Origin: Chengkuizengella sediminis
GTDB lineage: Bacteria > Bacillota > Bacilli > Paenibacillales > KCTC-33759
NCBI RefSeq assembly: GCF_010078385.1
Contig: NZ_SIJC01000011.1
Span: 1-64,000, forward strand
Reading direction: 5' to 3'
DNA: 64,000 nucleotides
Positions 25,113-34,328 of this stretch are shown one piece after another. Each line of letters opens with the position of its first letter. Positions within the stretch are counted from its first letter, which is position 1. The position numbers were made by a program, and so were the translations under genes. Under the pieces are notes generated by a model. It ran no database searches. It was not told the origin of the DNA and worked only from the letters and a program-made list of their open reading frames with translations.

Positions 25113-25494
25113 TCATTTGCACCCCCAATGCAGATATAAATAAAAATGGAGCAAAGGCCATCGACTTTTTATTCATAAACAGGGTAATTAGAAGCGCCAA
25201 GAAACAAGCAATCCAGAGTACCCACATTACACTTAAACCAAATGCGATTCCTAAACCAATCATGATTTTCACATCTCCTCCACCAACCCAATTTTGATTT
25301 AATAGAGCCATTAGAAGAAGAATTCCTCCACCTACTAGAGCACCAAATAGTGAATTCATTGGCTGTCCTAATAAAAAGAAACCTGTAATACCTAAAACAA
25401 TCGGTACGGTATCCGGAATGATTTTATATTTTGCATCATATACGGCTACAAATAGAAACACAGACCAGAATATAATGTTTAGCATAATCATCAT
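25093..25494 (-). CDS. tadV: Prepilin peptidase, A24/TadV (CpaA) type, 133 aa
   Basis: The two catalytic aspartates of type IV prepilin peptidases are visible in VAVYDAKYKIIPD (about residues 17-29) and WVGGGDVKIMIGL (about 69-81). Multiple membrane helices and a length near 130-170 aa match the short TadV/CpaA class lacking the methylase domain. It should process the pilin at 35675-35878 and the minor pilins. Confidence 0.85.
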   Translation of the reverse strand: MMIMLNIIFWSVFLFVAVYDAKYKIIPDTVPIVLGITGFFLLGQPMNSLFGALVGGGILLLMALLNQNWVGGGDVKIMIGLGIAFGLSVMWVLWIACFLALLITLFMNKKSMAFAPFLFISALGVQMSVVYIL

Positions 25495-25508
25495 TTTGCC
25501 TCTCTCCT

Positions 25509-25931
25509 TTAGTAATTTTGTGAGCCGTCTTTAATCTCGATAGGATAAACGATGCTTCTTTCCATCTCGTTTTCTATATCTGACCCCATCATGGACCAGA
25601 CGAAAGAAAATGCATCTGCTGTTAACTCGGTTGTGACAGTTACGGTTGCGTAATCATTCACGCCATCAGATGAAACATCAATATCTACATCTCTCACATC
25701 TGCGAGTGAGCTTGCAAGACTATTAAAAGATCCATTCGCAATTTGTATTGCCTGTGTTTCGTCTTGAAACCTTGCGTAATCTCTAGCTGCTTCACGACTT
25801 GCAGCAGATGTTCCTTGTAAAACAATCATTCGTATAGCCATATCAAAAACAAAGGCAATTATTAAGACTAGTAGTGGTAGGACAAGTGCAGCATCCATTA
25901 ATGATCCTTTTTTATTTCTAAAAATTTTCAT
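25509..25931 (-). CDS. tadE: TadE-like minor pilin, 140 aa
   Basis: NKKGSLMDAALVLPLLVLII at residues 6-25 has the TadE leader (K-G-S, then a hydrophobic helix). GTSAASREAARDYARF and a beta-rich C-terminus follow. AGGAGG lies before ATG 25931. Placed between the peptidase and TadG-like gene. Confidence 0.7.
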   Translation of the reverse strand: MKIFRNKKGSLMDAALVLPLLVLIIAFVFDMAIRMIVLQGTSAASREAARDYARFQDETQAIQIANGSFNSLASSLADVRDVDIDVSSDGVNDYATVTVTTELTADAFSFVWSMMGSDIENEMERSIVYPIEIKDGSQNY

Positions 25932-25943
25932 CTTTTATCCCTC

Positions 25944-26570
25944 CTACTCTATCTGTATTTTGGTTCTAGACACCGAATCGGCTTCCATGATAATTTCCCC
26001 AAAATTATCTACTGGTGCTTCTTCACCAGCTATAAATGCTAAAACTCTCATTGCTGGTGCTATTAAAGCTGTTTTTACACGAATTTCTGCTTTGAAATAG
26101 TATTGATCTACATCACTAAAATCTCTTCGATCATCCGAAACACCATTTCCTGTTATGGCATCTGTCATGCCACTGGCAAGGATTTCTCCGTATAAATCAC
26201 TTGCATAAACGGTGATTCTAGTGCTTCCGTCGTCATCCCAACCGAGTGCATCCATATTCTTTTTAAACGCCTTATAAGCATAGTTAAAAGCTTCTTGTTG
26301 GCTATTAATAATCGTGTAATTCTCTACCGTAGGGGTAATATTGACTAGATTTCCGTCGCTATCATACTCATTTTCATAAATGATTTCTGTATCAATTTCA
26401 GCTCTTAATACTCCAGCCATCGATGCTGCATCTACAGCTGCTTGCAATTCATTATGTATGACTCTCAACTGATTAAATTCTAGGACTAGAGCAGCTAAAC
26501 CAATTAATACGGGTACCATATAGGCAGCCATGAGTAGAAATCCTCTATCATTTCCAAATATTTTTTTCAA
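25944..26570 (-). CDS. TadG-like pilus protein, 208 aa
   Basis: NDRGFLLMAAYMVPVLIGLA and ALVLEFNQLRVIHNELQAAV, then DAASMAGVLRA, match the N-terminal Flp pilus assembly TadG-like domain (hydrophobic anchor, then ELQ.A.DAAALAGA). It lacks the von Willebrand C-terminal domain of long TadG proteins. The start is TTG 26570. Confidence 0.7.
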   Translation of the reverse strand: MKKIFGNDRGFLLMAAYMVPVLIGLAALVLEFNQLRVIHNELQAAVDAASMAGVLRAEIDTEIIYENEYDSDGNLVNITPTVENYTIINSQQEAFNYAYKAFKKNMDALGWDDDGSTRITVYASDLYGEILASGMTDAITGNGVSDDRRDFSDVDQYYFKAEIRVKTALIAPAMRVLAFIAGEEAPVDNFGEIIMEADSVSRTKIQIE

Positions 26571-26622
26571 ATATAATCAACCCTTTGTACATAAAGTTGT
26601 TTTCAACTATAGAACATAAAAA

Positions 26623-26647
26623 AAGAGATGCTCATCTGGCATCTCTT
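26623..26647 (-). terminator. Intrinsic terminator
   Basis: AAGAGATGC and GCATCTCTT form a 9-bp stem followed by seven T on the minus strand; it ends the transcript of the 441-aa secreted protein and separates it from the minor-pilin genes. Confidence 0.85.
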
Positions 26648-26669
26648 CATACTAAATATTTGTTATTTC

Positions 26670-27995
26670 TTAATTATCATCTGGATCAGGTGGAGGTGGG
26701 TTACATGAAAAACTCTCTTCTGCAGTTTTCTTCCAACCTGTAACAGATATTGTTTCGCTATCACTGTCTGTATGTGTATGCCACCTTGTATCTCCATCAA
26801 TTGTTACATCGTTTTCCGTTGTATCACTTGTGGAAGGTCCAGTTGTCGAACCATTCGGTGCTAGATTATAACTTGCACTACTAGGACCTACATTCACGGT
26901 CACTGAAATTGGAATATTACTATTATTGGATACACTCGATGAAACGGTATAACTAGCTCCGAACCATGTATACGTCACACTATGATTATCTGGGCCATAC
27001 CTACATCCTGTGGATTCAGATTCTGTTCTCGTTTGCATTCCTACATCTGATTTATTACTGGATAAAGATATCCCTGCTGATGCAATGATGAATGTAAATG
27101 AGTCCTGGCTTTCTTTGATCGACGGTGCAGATTTTGTATGATCAAAAGTACCAATAAAAAATTGTGTATTGGTACTATCCTTAGAAGGGATTGCAATTTC
27201 AGAGCCACTTATCGTTTGTCCAGGTGCAATCGTTCCTGTTTCGAGTGTTTTCCTTCCCCTCGCATCGTCAATCTCTAGCTTATATTCAAAATCGATAGTG
27301 TTTGGATTTCGAAATGTCCAGTCGGTTCCAAATGAACCTTCAGAACTTGAATTATTTGTATTGAGTGTCACTTCAGGATACAAAAATTCTATATATAACG
27401 GTACATCAGGATACCACGATCCAAGTTCACGAACTTGTTCGTAATCTGGATGCACATCGGGATGTAGATTCTCAGTCACTCGTAAAATAATTTCATAGTT
27501 TGTAAAACCTTCATGTCTTTTGACACTATCAAAGGTTAATTCCATTGTTCCTGGACTTAACACTAAATCATTGACTTCTTGTTCCATATATTCATTTCTT
27601 ACTTCAGAATCTGGACTGAGACTTTTAATGTAGACATTTACTTTAATGTTAAAATAATTTGGATTGTTCAACGTCATAATCATTTCATGATTGCCTACCG
27701 CAGCCTGTCTAAGCGTTGCAGTCGGTGTATAGATTGTATCCCTGACGGTAATGTATTCTGTTTTCTCGATAATTTGGGTCCCAGTTTCAAATCGAGAAGT
27801 ATCTACCCATACTTGACCAGTCGGTGGGGATGGATAAAAAACACGTTGTCCATCTACCTCTTCCCACAGACCATTTAACACCCATGTGTTTCCATGTTCA
27901 TCTTTTAATTCCTCTGTCACATATGTTCCTGCATAGCCAATGCTTGTTGTGACTAAACAAAATAGAAAGATGAAAAGAATGGTTGATTTTTTCAT
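26670..27995 (-). CDS. Secreted protein, 441 aa, unknown
   Basis: ATG 27995 has AGGAGGGTGGAG upstream. The signal peptide is MKKSTILFIFLFCLVTTSIG, with cleavage near YAG. The mature part is Thr/Ser-rich and probably all beta (LRQAAVGNHEMIMTLNNPNY, NPNTIDFEYKLEID), with a Cys near position 330 and one near the Pro-rich C-terminus (CNPPPPDPDDN). It overlaps nothing but starts inside the tail of the 869-aa gene, so the two are co-transcribed. Probably a surface or pilus-associated protein. Confidence 0.6.
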   Translation of the reverse strand: MKKSTILFIFLFCLVTTSIGYAGTYVTEELKDEHGNTWVLNGLWEEVDGQRVFYPSPPTGQVWVDTSRFETGTQIIEKTEYITVRDTIYTPTATLRQAAVGNHEMIMTLNNPNYFNIKVNVYIKSLSPDSEVRNEYMEQEVNDLVLSPGTMELTFDSVKRHEGFTNYEIILRVTENLHPDVHPDYEQVRELGSWYPDVPLYIEFLYPEVTLNTNNSSSEGSFGTDWTFRNPNTIDFEYKLEIDDARGRKTLETGTIAPGQTISGSEIAIPSKDSTNTQFFIGTFDHTKSAPSIKESQDSFTFIIASAGISLSSNKSDVGMQTRTESESTGCRYGPDNHSVTYTWFGASYTVSSSVSNNSNIPISVTVNVGPSSASYNLAPNGSTTGPSTSDTTENDVTIDGDTRWHTHTDSDSETISVTGWKKTAEESFSCNPPPPDPDDN

Positions 27996-28008
27996 ATGCT
28001 CCACCCTC

Positions 28009-30618
28009 CTAATCCACAATCCATTGTGTTCTTTTATAGTTTACGGTCCCACTTCCAATGTTGGCCCAATATCCATCATCCACCCAAACTTCGACCTCTC
28101 GTTCTGTTTCTGTTGTGATCTCAGCAAAACGTAGGAAGTCCATTTCATCTCTTAAATCTTGTTTTGAAATAATGTCTGGATCAGAGTTTGGATCAGCTAC
28201 ATCTAATTGGATTGCTACGGTATGATTGTCCCGATCTGGAATTTCTTTACTTTCATTACTGGGTACGATCTGATTTGGTGTAAATGAAATCAGCGTGGCT
28301 TTCTCTTCCCCAGGGATGTATTGGAGTAGCGTATTTTTAAATGCCGGTTCCCAGTTCACGTTTCCATTTGCCCCTGCTTGGATCATAGCACTGTTCTTTT
28401 CTATTTCTTCTGCAACGGTGACATATAAGTAAATTGGATCTTTGTTCGGATTTTGTGTTTCCGCTGGCATTCTCCATTGAAAGGTAGTTTCAAAGGTTTC
28501 TCCTGGATCTAAGAATCCTGGATTTTCACCTGTCGTTTGAAACTGCTGTACATTAGTAAGGGATGAATCAACTTGTGCATTCGCAGGGAAGGTAGGAACC
28601 CGTTTATCTAGACCATTATTTCCCATAAATGTATATTGCGTTCCAAAAAACATCCCAATGTTTTGTTCATCTGTCGTGTTATAGATTTTTGGTGTATTTC
28701 CTCCCCCTGGTTGAGAACTCACCACATAATTTCTTAGCACAACATTGGTTACAGGGTAATCTGCATTGTTTGTAATGGTTAGCGTGGCTGTATATTGCTT
28801 TCCAGGAATACCATAACTGGATTGATTCGCTTCTTGACTAAACTGTGCTTGGTTCTCGTATTCATCCAGTCCTTGTGCTGCACCAAGGTTGGCTACTTTA
28901 GGTGTAATCCCTGTATCGGTAATGACAATTTCTAGATCATCAAATTCTTTGACTTTAAACGGGAACACAAGAATGTTTCGAGTCATGAGTTCTTGGGTAT
29001 CTGAAAACCAAGCATCCACGATATCTTCAGGTGTATAGTGTTTCTTATAAAGTTCTTTTAAATCTTGGTCATTATTGGACTGTATTGTAGGATTGTCCTC
29101 GACTAAATTATCTTTTACAAAAGAGATAATTTCTTCTCTCCCTTCAGCTGTTGCAGGAAGTAATCGATCATGCATGAGAGATTGGACTCTATCAACGCCA
29201 TAGGGTACATCATGATAATCTGATAATTCAATGGAATCAAACCCTAATTTCAATTTAGCCATAATTAGATCAAAGGCTTGATTGGCTATATTTTCCGCTG
29301 TCGCTGCTGTATCAAAATTTTGAGTGTGTTTAACATTAATATCGTTTACGATCTTTTGGAACCCACTATTTTCCGTTTCGCCTTTGAGGATTTTGATGAA
29401 CTCTGCCTCTAATTTTTGAGTGACTTCACTCCATTGTACTGGGCCCACATTCGTTTTATTGTCGGGATTCCCAATATCATCGTAAAATCTAAAGACATTC
29501 AAAATTGGGACGATCATCACATAATCTCCGTGATCTCGAAGTATATTTGTACTTATCTTCGGAGCTTGCGAAGATTCTAAAGTGGACCATAATTTACTTT
29601 CATCCACTTTGGCTTCAGGATATAAACTTATTTGATTTGTTTCAGGATCATAATCAAGATAAATAGACATCAAATAAGTAGGTACATACATCGGACCGTG
29701 AGCACCTGGATTTTTTCGTTCTTTGACCCATATATCATCATTATAGTTATCTGTTGCTGAAGCTCCGTTAAAGGTACTTAACAACGTTATGTTTAAGGTA
29801 TCGTCTACAACTAATACATCCAAATCCCCTGCCACATCTGAACTACTTTTAGGTGTACCATCTAAAGCTGTTTTGGTGGCTGAAAATGCAAATTGTTTTA
29901 GTGACACTTCTGTAAAATGATTAAACCAATAGGTCTTATATTCTTTTACTGGGGCTAACATGTCGTATTCTGCAATTACAGTGATACGTAAATCCACTTT
30001 AAAAGTACCGTTTGCATTTTCTTCTACATCTGCTCTTAAATATTGATCTACTTCGATAGTTGCTTTCTGTCCTTGAAAAGCACCAATGACCATTCCATCG
30101 GCTATATAGGTAATACCTTGATAATAGAATGTATCGGGTACTGCTACTTGTCCAACAAATTGTTCTAAATCTTCAAATAAAACGTATTCTTCTAGTTGAA
30201 TTTCTTTTTTATTAATGTTTGAGACATTATCTACCCACCATTTCCATGATGTCAGCATATTGGTTTGTAAGTCAGATGCTTGTTTAACATTCGGAGTGAC
30301 GTAACTTCCATTTGCATCCCATGAAGAATTGATTTGTTCTCTATTTATATGTAGTTGTTCGTAATTCAACATGATTTTTGAACCTTCTGCTGTAGTTACC
30401 GTTGTGGCTAAAATATCTGGAATAGTAATAGCATAAATGATTTTTCCTACCTTGTCCTTGAAATCAAGTGGAGGTTCTTGTTCATATAACGAGCTATAAT
30501 TATTTACTAGATCAATATCAAATGGTTCATTTGCAAAAATAATCGGTTCTATAACCATTAAGACTAAAAGTAATGTTAATCCCATCATCATAAATGATTT
30601 CCATCGGTTCATTTTCAA
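28009..30618 (-). CDS. Large secreted protein, 869 aa, unknown
   Basis: TTG 30618 follows AAGGAG. Signal sequence: SFMMMGLTLLLVLMVIEPII, cleavage near FAN. No sortase motif or SLH domain. The C-terminal third has Ig-like pieces (YTATLTITNNADYPVTNVVL, FLDPGETFETTFQWRMP) typical of CARDB/DUF11-like cell-surface repeats. Located between Tad minor pilins and the SLH protein. Function unknown. Confidence 0.65.
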   Translation of the reverse strand: MKMNRWKSFMMMGLTLLLVLMVIEPIIFANEPFDIDLVNNYSSLYEQEPPLDFKDKVGKIIYAITIPDILATTVTTAEGSKIMLNYEQLHINREQINSSWDANGSYVTPNVKQASDLQTNMLTSWKWWVDNVSNINKKEIQLEEYVLFEDLEQFVGQVAVPDTFYYQGITYIADGMVIGAFQGQKATIEVDQYLRADVEENANGTFKVDLRITVIAEYDMLAPVKEYKTYWFNHFTEVSLKQFAFSATKTALDGTPKSSSDVAGDLDVLVVDDTLNITLLSTFNGASATDNYNDDIWVKERKNPGAHGPMYVPTYLMSIYLDYDPETNQISLYPEAKVDESKLWSTLESSQAPKISTNILRDHGDYVMIVPILNVFRFYDDIGNPDNKTNVGPVQWSEVTQKLEAEFIKILKGETENSGFQKIVNDINVKHTQNFDTAATAENIANQAFDLIMAKLKLGFDSIELSDYHDVPYGVDRVQSLMHDRLLPATAEGREEIISFVKDNLVEDNPTIQSNNDQDLKELYKKHYTPEDIVDAWFSDTQELMTRNILVFPFKVKEFDDLEIVITDTGITPKVANLGAAQGLDEYENQAQFSQEANQSSYGIPGKQYTATLTITNNADYPVTNVVLRNYVVSSQPGGGNTPKIYNTTDEQNIGMFFGTQYTFMGNNGLDKRVPTFPANAQVDSSLTNVQQFQTTGENPGFLDPGETFETTFQWRMPAETQNPNKDPIYLYVTVAEEIEKNSAMIQAGANGNVNWEPAFKNTLLQYIPGEEKATLISFTPNQIVPSNESKEIPDRDNHTVAIQLDVADPNSDPDIISKQDLRDEMDFLRFAEITTETEREVEVWVDDGYWANIGSGTVNYKRTQWIVD

Positions 30619-30657
30619 CTATAAAACAACTCCTTTCATTCATATAAATGAAAAAAA

Positions 30658-30677
30658 GCCGACTATTAAATAGTCGA
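30658..30677 (-). terminator. Intrinsic terminator after the SLH gene
   Basis: CGACTATT/AATAGTCG stem with a one-base loop, followed by CTTTTTTTC on the minus strand. Confidence 0.85.
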
Positions 30678-30692
30678 CTGTTTAGTTTGTTA

Positions 30693-32219
30693 TTAGTATA
30701 CATCTGTTACAATATATTTTGCTTGTCCTTTGGTGTATGGTTTGATTTCTAGAAATTCCTCTGGAATAATAGGGCTACCTGAAACAATATCTGAATTGGT
30801 TAGATTACTAATTCCACCAATTTCAATGGCGAAATCTCCACCATACAATATTTTTACTACATTATCGGAGTTTCTTCGTTGAATTTCTCTTGCTCTAATC
30901 TCCCATTCAGAATGAGTGGATGGAAATCCTGTTTCATCAAATTCATCTCCATTGTTTGAATTATATCTCACACTAATTGGTACTCCTGATTCTATAATCT
31001 GATTTAATAACTCAGGAGTTGCAATTTCTGCAAACACAGCGTCAAATTTAGCATCATTCACTCCTGCCCAACCTCGGTTTAATACTACACTTCCTAATGG
31101 ATCATCCACTGAGAGTTTAAACGCATGTCTCATGCCCGCAGGTCGAGCAACTAGCCATTCTAGGTTTTCATTTTTATCAAAACTAAAGCTGAGGAGCATG
31201 GCTTCTTCAATGCTTCCTGAATATGTGCTATAAAATGCTTTGTCATATTCTGAAACATCATCCCAATGACCTTTATCGTATCTACTGGCAATACGATCTA
31301 ATGTTTCTTCTTCATAGTCACTTATAGGAATTACGCCATTGTAATAGTTCCAAAGTAATTCTTCTACATGGAATCTAGCTTTATGTATATCTGTTTCTGT
31401 AGCCGTCCCATCTTTTATTTTTTGTGCTTTCTTATTCATAAAACTAATATAGTTAGGACTAATTCTGGTTGTATTTATCCATTGATCCACATTTGCATAA
31501 TCTGGATCATACGCAGGATTTTCGCTTACACTATCATCTGGATTTGGGTTTATATCCCCACCACCGGTTGAACCACTGTTTATATCATGGTCTATATATC
31601 TTAATAACATTACGACTGCTTCTGATCTTGAAGCTTGATTTAAAGGTTTGAACGTTTTATCTGGATACCCAGCAAGAATGCCTAAATCTGTAACGAATGC
31701 TACATACGGTGCATCTTCATTAGTCACGTTTTTTGCATCTTTAAAAATTAAATCACCTTGATCATAAGAATCATATGTATCAAATTTTTCTTTATATTCA
31801 TCTTCCAAAATAAACGCTCTAGCAATCATTTTCGTTATTTCTAAACGGGTAATCGGTGTATTTGGTTGAAAGTTACTTCCGTATTCTGATTTGTCTATGA
31901 TTCCTACTTTCTCTGCCCCACCAATGATTCCGTTTGCCCATTTTGCATCGTTTGCATCGTTGAAAGGATTCTCAACTTCATCAATTCCTACGATTCTAGT
32001 TAATATAGCAGTAAACTCAGCTCTTGTAATTTGACCCTCTGGTTTGAAAGTACCGTTTGGATAACCGCCAATATGACCTTTACCTGCCATCCTCTCAATA
32101 GATGACTCAGCCCAATGCCCTTTTGTATCTGAAAAACTTGAAGTGCCAGCTATGGCATTCGTAGATATAACTGAAAATACTAATGTAAGTATCAAAATAT
32201 ATTTAACAAATTTTTTCAT
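30693..32219 (-). CDS. SLH-domain surface protein, 508 aa
   Basis: After a signal peptide (VKYILILTLVFSVISTNAIA) three S-layer homology domains are visible: FSDTKGHWAESSIERMAGKG with FKPEGQITRAEFTAILTRIV, then FNDANDAKWANGIIGGAEKV with ITRLEITKMIARAF, then FKDAKNV with FKPLNQASRSEAVVMLLRYI. The C-terminal 280 residues are not recognised. SLH domains bind pyruvylated secondary cell-wall polymer, so the protein sits on the cell surface. It has its own promoter (32265-32293) with an upstream motif shared with the SinR-like gene at 55766. Confidence 0.9.
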   Translation of the reverse strand: MKKFVKYILILTLVFSVISTNAIAGTSSFSDTKGHWAESSIERMAGKGHIGGYPNGTFKPEGQITRAEFTAILTRIVGIDEVENPFNDANDAKWANGIIGGAEKVGIIDKSEYGSNFQPNTPITRLEITKMIARAFILEDEYKEKFDTYDSYDQGDLIFKDAKNVTNEDAPYVAFVTDLGILAGYPDKTFKPLNQASRSEAVVMLLRYIDHDINSGSTGGGDINPNPDDSVSENPAYDPDYANVDQWINTTRISPNYISFMNKKAQKIKDGTATETDIHKARFHVEELLWNYYNGVIPISDYEEETLDRIASRYDKGHWDDVSEYDKAFYSTYSGSIEEAMLLSFSFDKNENLEWLVARPAGMRHAFKLSVDDPLGSVVLNRGWAGVNDAKFDAVFAEIATPELLNQIIESGVPISVRYNSNNGDEFDETGFPSTHSEWEIRAREIQRRNSDNVVKILYGGDFAIEIGGISNLTNSDIVSGSPIIPEEFLEIKPYTKGQAKYIVTDVY

Positions 32220-32264
32220 GATTAATCACTCTCCTTATAATAGATACTATTACTCTATATAATC

Positions 32265-32317
32265 ATTATAGCATAAAAGTTGGATAAATACAACATTTAT
32301 TACAAAATGTACTAATT
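32265..32317 (-). promoter_or_regulatory. SLH gene promoter with shared 20-bp operator-like motif
   Basis: Minus-strand -35 TTGTAT (32288-32293) and -10 TATAAT (32265-32270) are separated by exactly 17 bp. Directly upstream, 32298-32317 carries TATTACAAAATGTACTAATT (plus strand), identical over 20 bp to 55993-56012 at the promoter of the XRE-type gene. A position upstream of -35 would suit activation or exclusion by that regulator. Confidence 0.65.
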
Positions 32318-32329
32318 TAATTTCCTATG

Positions 32330-32625
32330 AAGATAGAAAAAAGTCTCCAAATATTTCACCAATCTTTCCTTTTCTATCACTCCTTCCATGTACTTCTAGA
32401 TTAGTATACTTTCTCCTTTCTTTTTATTATAGATAAAAAATAACCCATTCAAAGAATGGGGTTGATAAATCACTCAACTTGCAGGTATATTCTTTATAAG
32501 AATAATATAGAAGGGACGGGAGTAACGCCCTTTTAAGAAAAAGGATTGGTAATCACTTTGGTAGGTGGGTGCCGTCCTTTTTCTTTTCGATTCTATTTTT
32601 AAGTGAATAATTTGTAAATATAGTG
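32330..32625. other. Non-coding stretch with structured elements
   Basis: Contains ACCCATTC/GAATGGGG (32443-32461), a terminator for minus-strand transcripts followed by a T-run, and a pair AAAAAGGA...TCCTTTTT (about 32541-32583) that may end a plus-strand small RNA. No gene seen. Confidence 0.35.
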
Positions 32626-32778
32626 TATAATAAACTTAAAGATTCATATACTATTAAAGAAACCGCAGGTGCTGTTACACCATACGGTTTTATACAATAG
32701 CCGTTAACAAACGGTAGGCATACATTTCTATTGGAAAATAGATCGCACCCTAGGCAAAGTTGGGCGGTCTATTTTTTG
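32626..32778 (+). ncRNA. Candidate antitoxin RNA for toxin copy 2
   Basis: A -10 box TATAAT lies at 32626-32631. The following about 140 nt contain CCGTT-aaca-AACGG and end in a near-perfect stem AATAGATCGC/GCGGTCTATT followed by TTTTTTG (about 32739-32776). That terminator overlaps the last codons of the convergent toxin gene, the layout of 3'-overlapping type I antitoxins (for example SR4 with bsrG). The -35 is weak. Confidence 0.5.
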
Positions 32779-32852
32779 TTCCTAACAGATATTAAAGCTA
32801 CTATTAATAACCCGAAGGTTAACATTAGAGAAATAGCTTGATAAACTGTCAT
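32769..32852 (-). CDS. Type I toxin, Hol_Tox family, 27 aa (copy 2)
   Basis: ATG 32852 with AAAGGAGGTGATGCC upstream encodes MTVYQAISLMLTFGLLIVAL then ISVRNKK. It is nearly identical to copy 1 over the first 27 residues. A single hydrophobic helix with a short basic tail is typical of membrane-acting type I toxins. The leader GGGCGGTAGGC is shared with copy 1, and the complementary GCCTACCG occurs in the region downstream of the stop. Confidence 0.85.
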   Translation of the reverse strand: MTVYQAISLMLTFGLLIVALISVRNKK

Positions 32853-32989
32853 GGCATCACCTCCTTTATGGAGGATTTGCCTACCGCCCTTGCCAACTAT
32901 TGTACTTTATAGTTTACCATACATTTCTATTAAAAGAAGTTAGATTTTTTATCTATCTTTATTTTTGAAATATATAAATGTAAAAATCT

Positions 32990-33811
32990 CTATTTTTGGT
33001 TACCTTCAAATTTAATTATCTCACTGCTTTCTATAACTGCCCCAGTATCGTCAACTACACCTGCATGGTTGTATATAAGTGTTTCTCCTGTTTCTACTAG
33101 TTTACCAATGCAAATATTTAGATCTGTAAAAATATATTGAAAATCATGTGTTGATTCTTCTATTTTCCAACAGTGTCCATTCCACATCCCAGTTAAGATT
33201 TGATTTTCATTTGCCTCAATTTTTCTGTCATATTTCGCAGTACCAAATTCAGTTAGTATCTTATTATTTACAAGGTCAATTCCTACTTTTGTCAGTACAT
33301 TTCCTGTGTCTTTCCCTACTATAGCGATTTTTCCATCCACTTTCTTTATTTTCAATTGTCCTTCTCTTGTTTTGACTAATTCAATTTGTTCCGACATATC
33401 CATTACTAAATTATATTCGTCTTCAGTAACTCCAAATCTTGGATCATATGGTAGTTTTTCTCCAACCTCTAATTTATTTATTTCACTATTATACCAATCC
33501 ATGTCTTCTTGCATATTCGTTAGAATTGTATCAGCAAGTATATCTATCTCTTCTAGTGTTAGATTAATATTTTCTGGAGGAACTGTTTGTTCTTCTAGAT
33601 AATCTGCGTTAAACTGACCTGTTTTTAATAACTCATAAACAAATTGAGCTGATTCTTCATATTGTGTTATTGTTTCTAATTTTTTCTCCTTATCCATTTC
33701 AATATCTTCATTTTTTCCTTCTGTTATTCCTGAATGCCCTTCTTCTTTTGAATTATCGCTACACCCAACTAGAGCTATAATTACTATTAGTATTATAAAA
33801 AAAATTTTCAA
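32990..33811 (-). CDS. Lipoprotein, 273 aa, unknown
   Basis: TTG 33811 with GGGGGA 8 nt upstream. The signal sequence ends in the lipobox LVGC (Cys about residue 17), followed by a Ser/Glu-rich linker. The mature part is acidic with no recognised domain (LTLEEIDILADTILTNMQED; GMWNGHCWKIEES). It follows the exported 119-aa protein in the Tad cluster. Confidence 0.65.
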   Translation of the reverse strand: MKIFFIILIVIIALVGCSDNSKEEGHSGITEGKNEDIEMDKEKKLETITQYEESAQFVYELLKTGQFNADYLEEQTVPPENINLTLEEIDILADTILTNMQEDMDWYNSEINKLEVGEKLPYDPRFGVTEDEYNLVMDMSEQIELVKTREGQLKIKKVDGKIAIVGKDTGNVLTKVGIDLVNNKILTEFGTAKYDRKIEANENQILTGMWNGHCWKIEESTHDFQYIFTDLNICIGKLVETGETLIYNHAGVVDDTGAVIESSEIIKFEGNQK

Positions 33812-33834
33812 TTACAAAATCCCCCATAACTTGA

Positions 33835-34194
33835 TTATTCAATTTTAACATGAATGATCTTAGCCACTCCATTATAACTCAAAACATTTGCTGTAATGCC
33901 AGGTTTAATTAAATCTAAACTAGTATAAGCCACACCATTTTGAACTTTAGTGTTACTTGTAATTCGATAAGATTCTTCTTGATCACCATTTGTAATGACG
34001 ATTTTTTTATCAGATATCTCTACTACATTTCCAGAGTAGGTATGTTCAATCATTTCTTCTGGTGATGATGTTTTCCCAATGACTTGTTCAATGCTTATTT
34101 CCTTTGACGATTCTTCATATTTATATTTTGTCATTGAATACCACAATCCTACTAAAATTAAAATCGATACTATAATAAAGTAGTATTTTTTCAT
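33835..34194 (-). CDS. Exported small protein with N-terminal anchor, 119 aa
   Basis: MKKYYFIIVSILILVGLWYS is a signal anchor; the rest is beta-rich (YSGNVVEISDKKIVITNGDQ) and resembles a small OB/barrel-like exported domain. Part of the Tad operon by position. Confidence 0.55.
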   Translation of the reverse strand: MKKYYFIIVSILILVGLWYSMTKYKYEESSKEISIEQVIGKTSSPEEMIEHTYSGNVVEISDKKIVITNGDQEESYRITSNTKVQNGVAYTSLDLIKPGITANVLSYNGVAKIIHVKIE

Positions 34195-34213
34195 GTATTA
34201 GCTCCTCATTCGC

Positions 34214-34306
34214 TTAAAATATCAAGAATATAATATAAAAAGCTATAAAAAAAATAAGTGCAGAGATCCCAACAAATTGTAGGAACATCCCTAAAATCTC
34301 TAACAC
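34214..34306 (-). CDS. Small single-helix membrane peptide, 30 aa
   Basis: GTG 34306 preceded by GGAGGAGGCAAG; the product MLEILGMFLQFVGISALIFF continues as one hydrophobic helix to the end. It lies 22 bp after the CpaF ATPase gene. The strong ribosome site and position in the operon argue that it is real; function unknown. Confidence 0.5.
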   Translation of the reverse strand: MLEILGMFLQFVGISALIFFIAFYIIFLIF

Positions 34307-34328
34307 GACTTGCCTCCTCCACTTGAGG

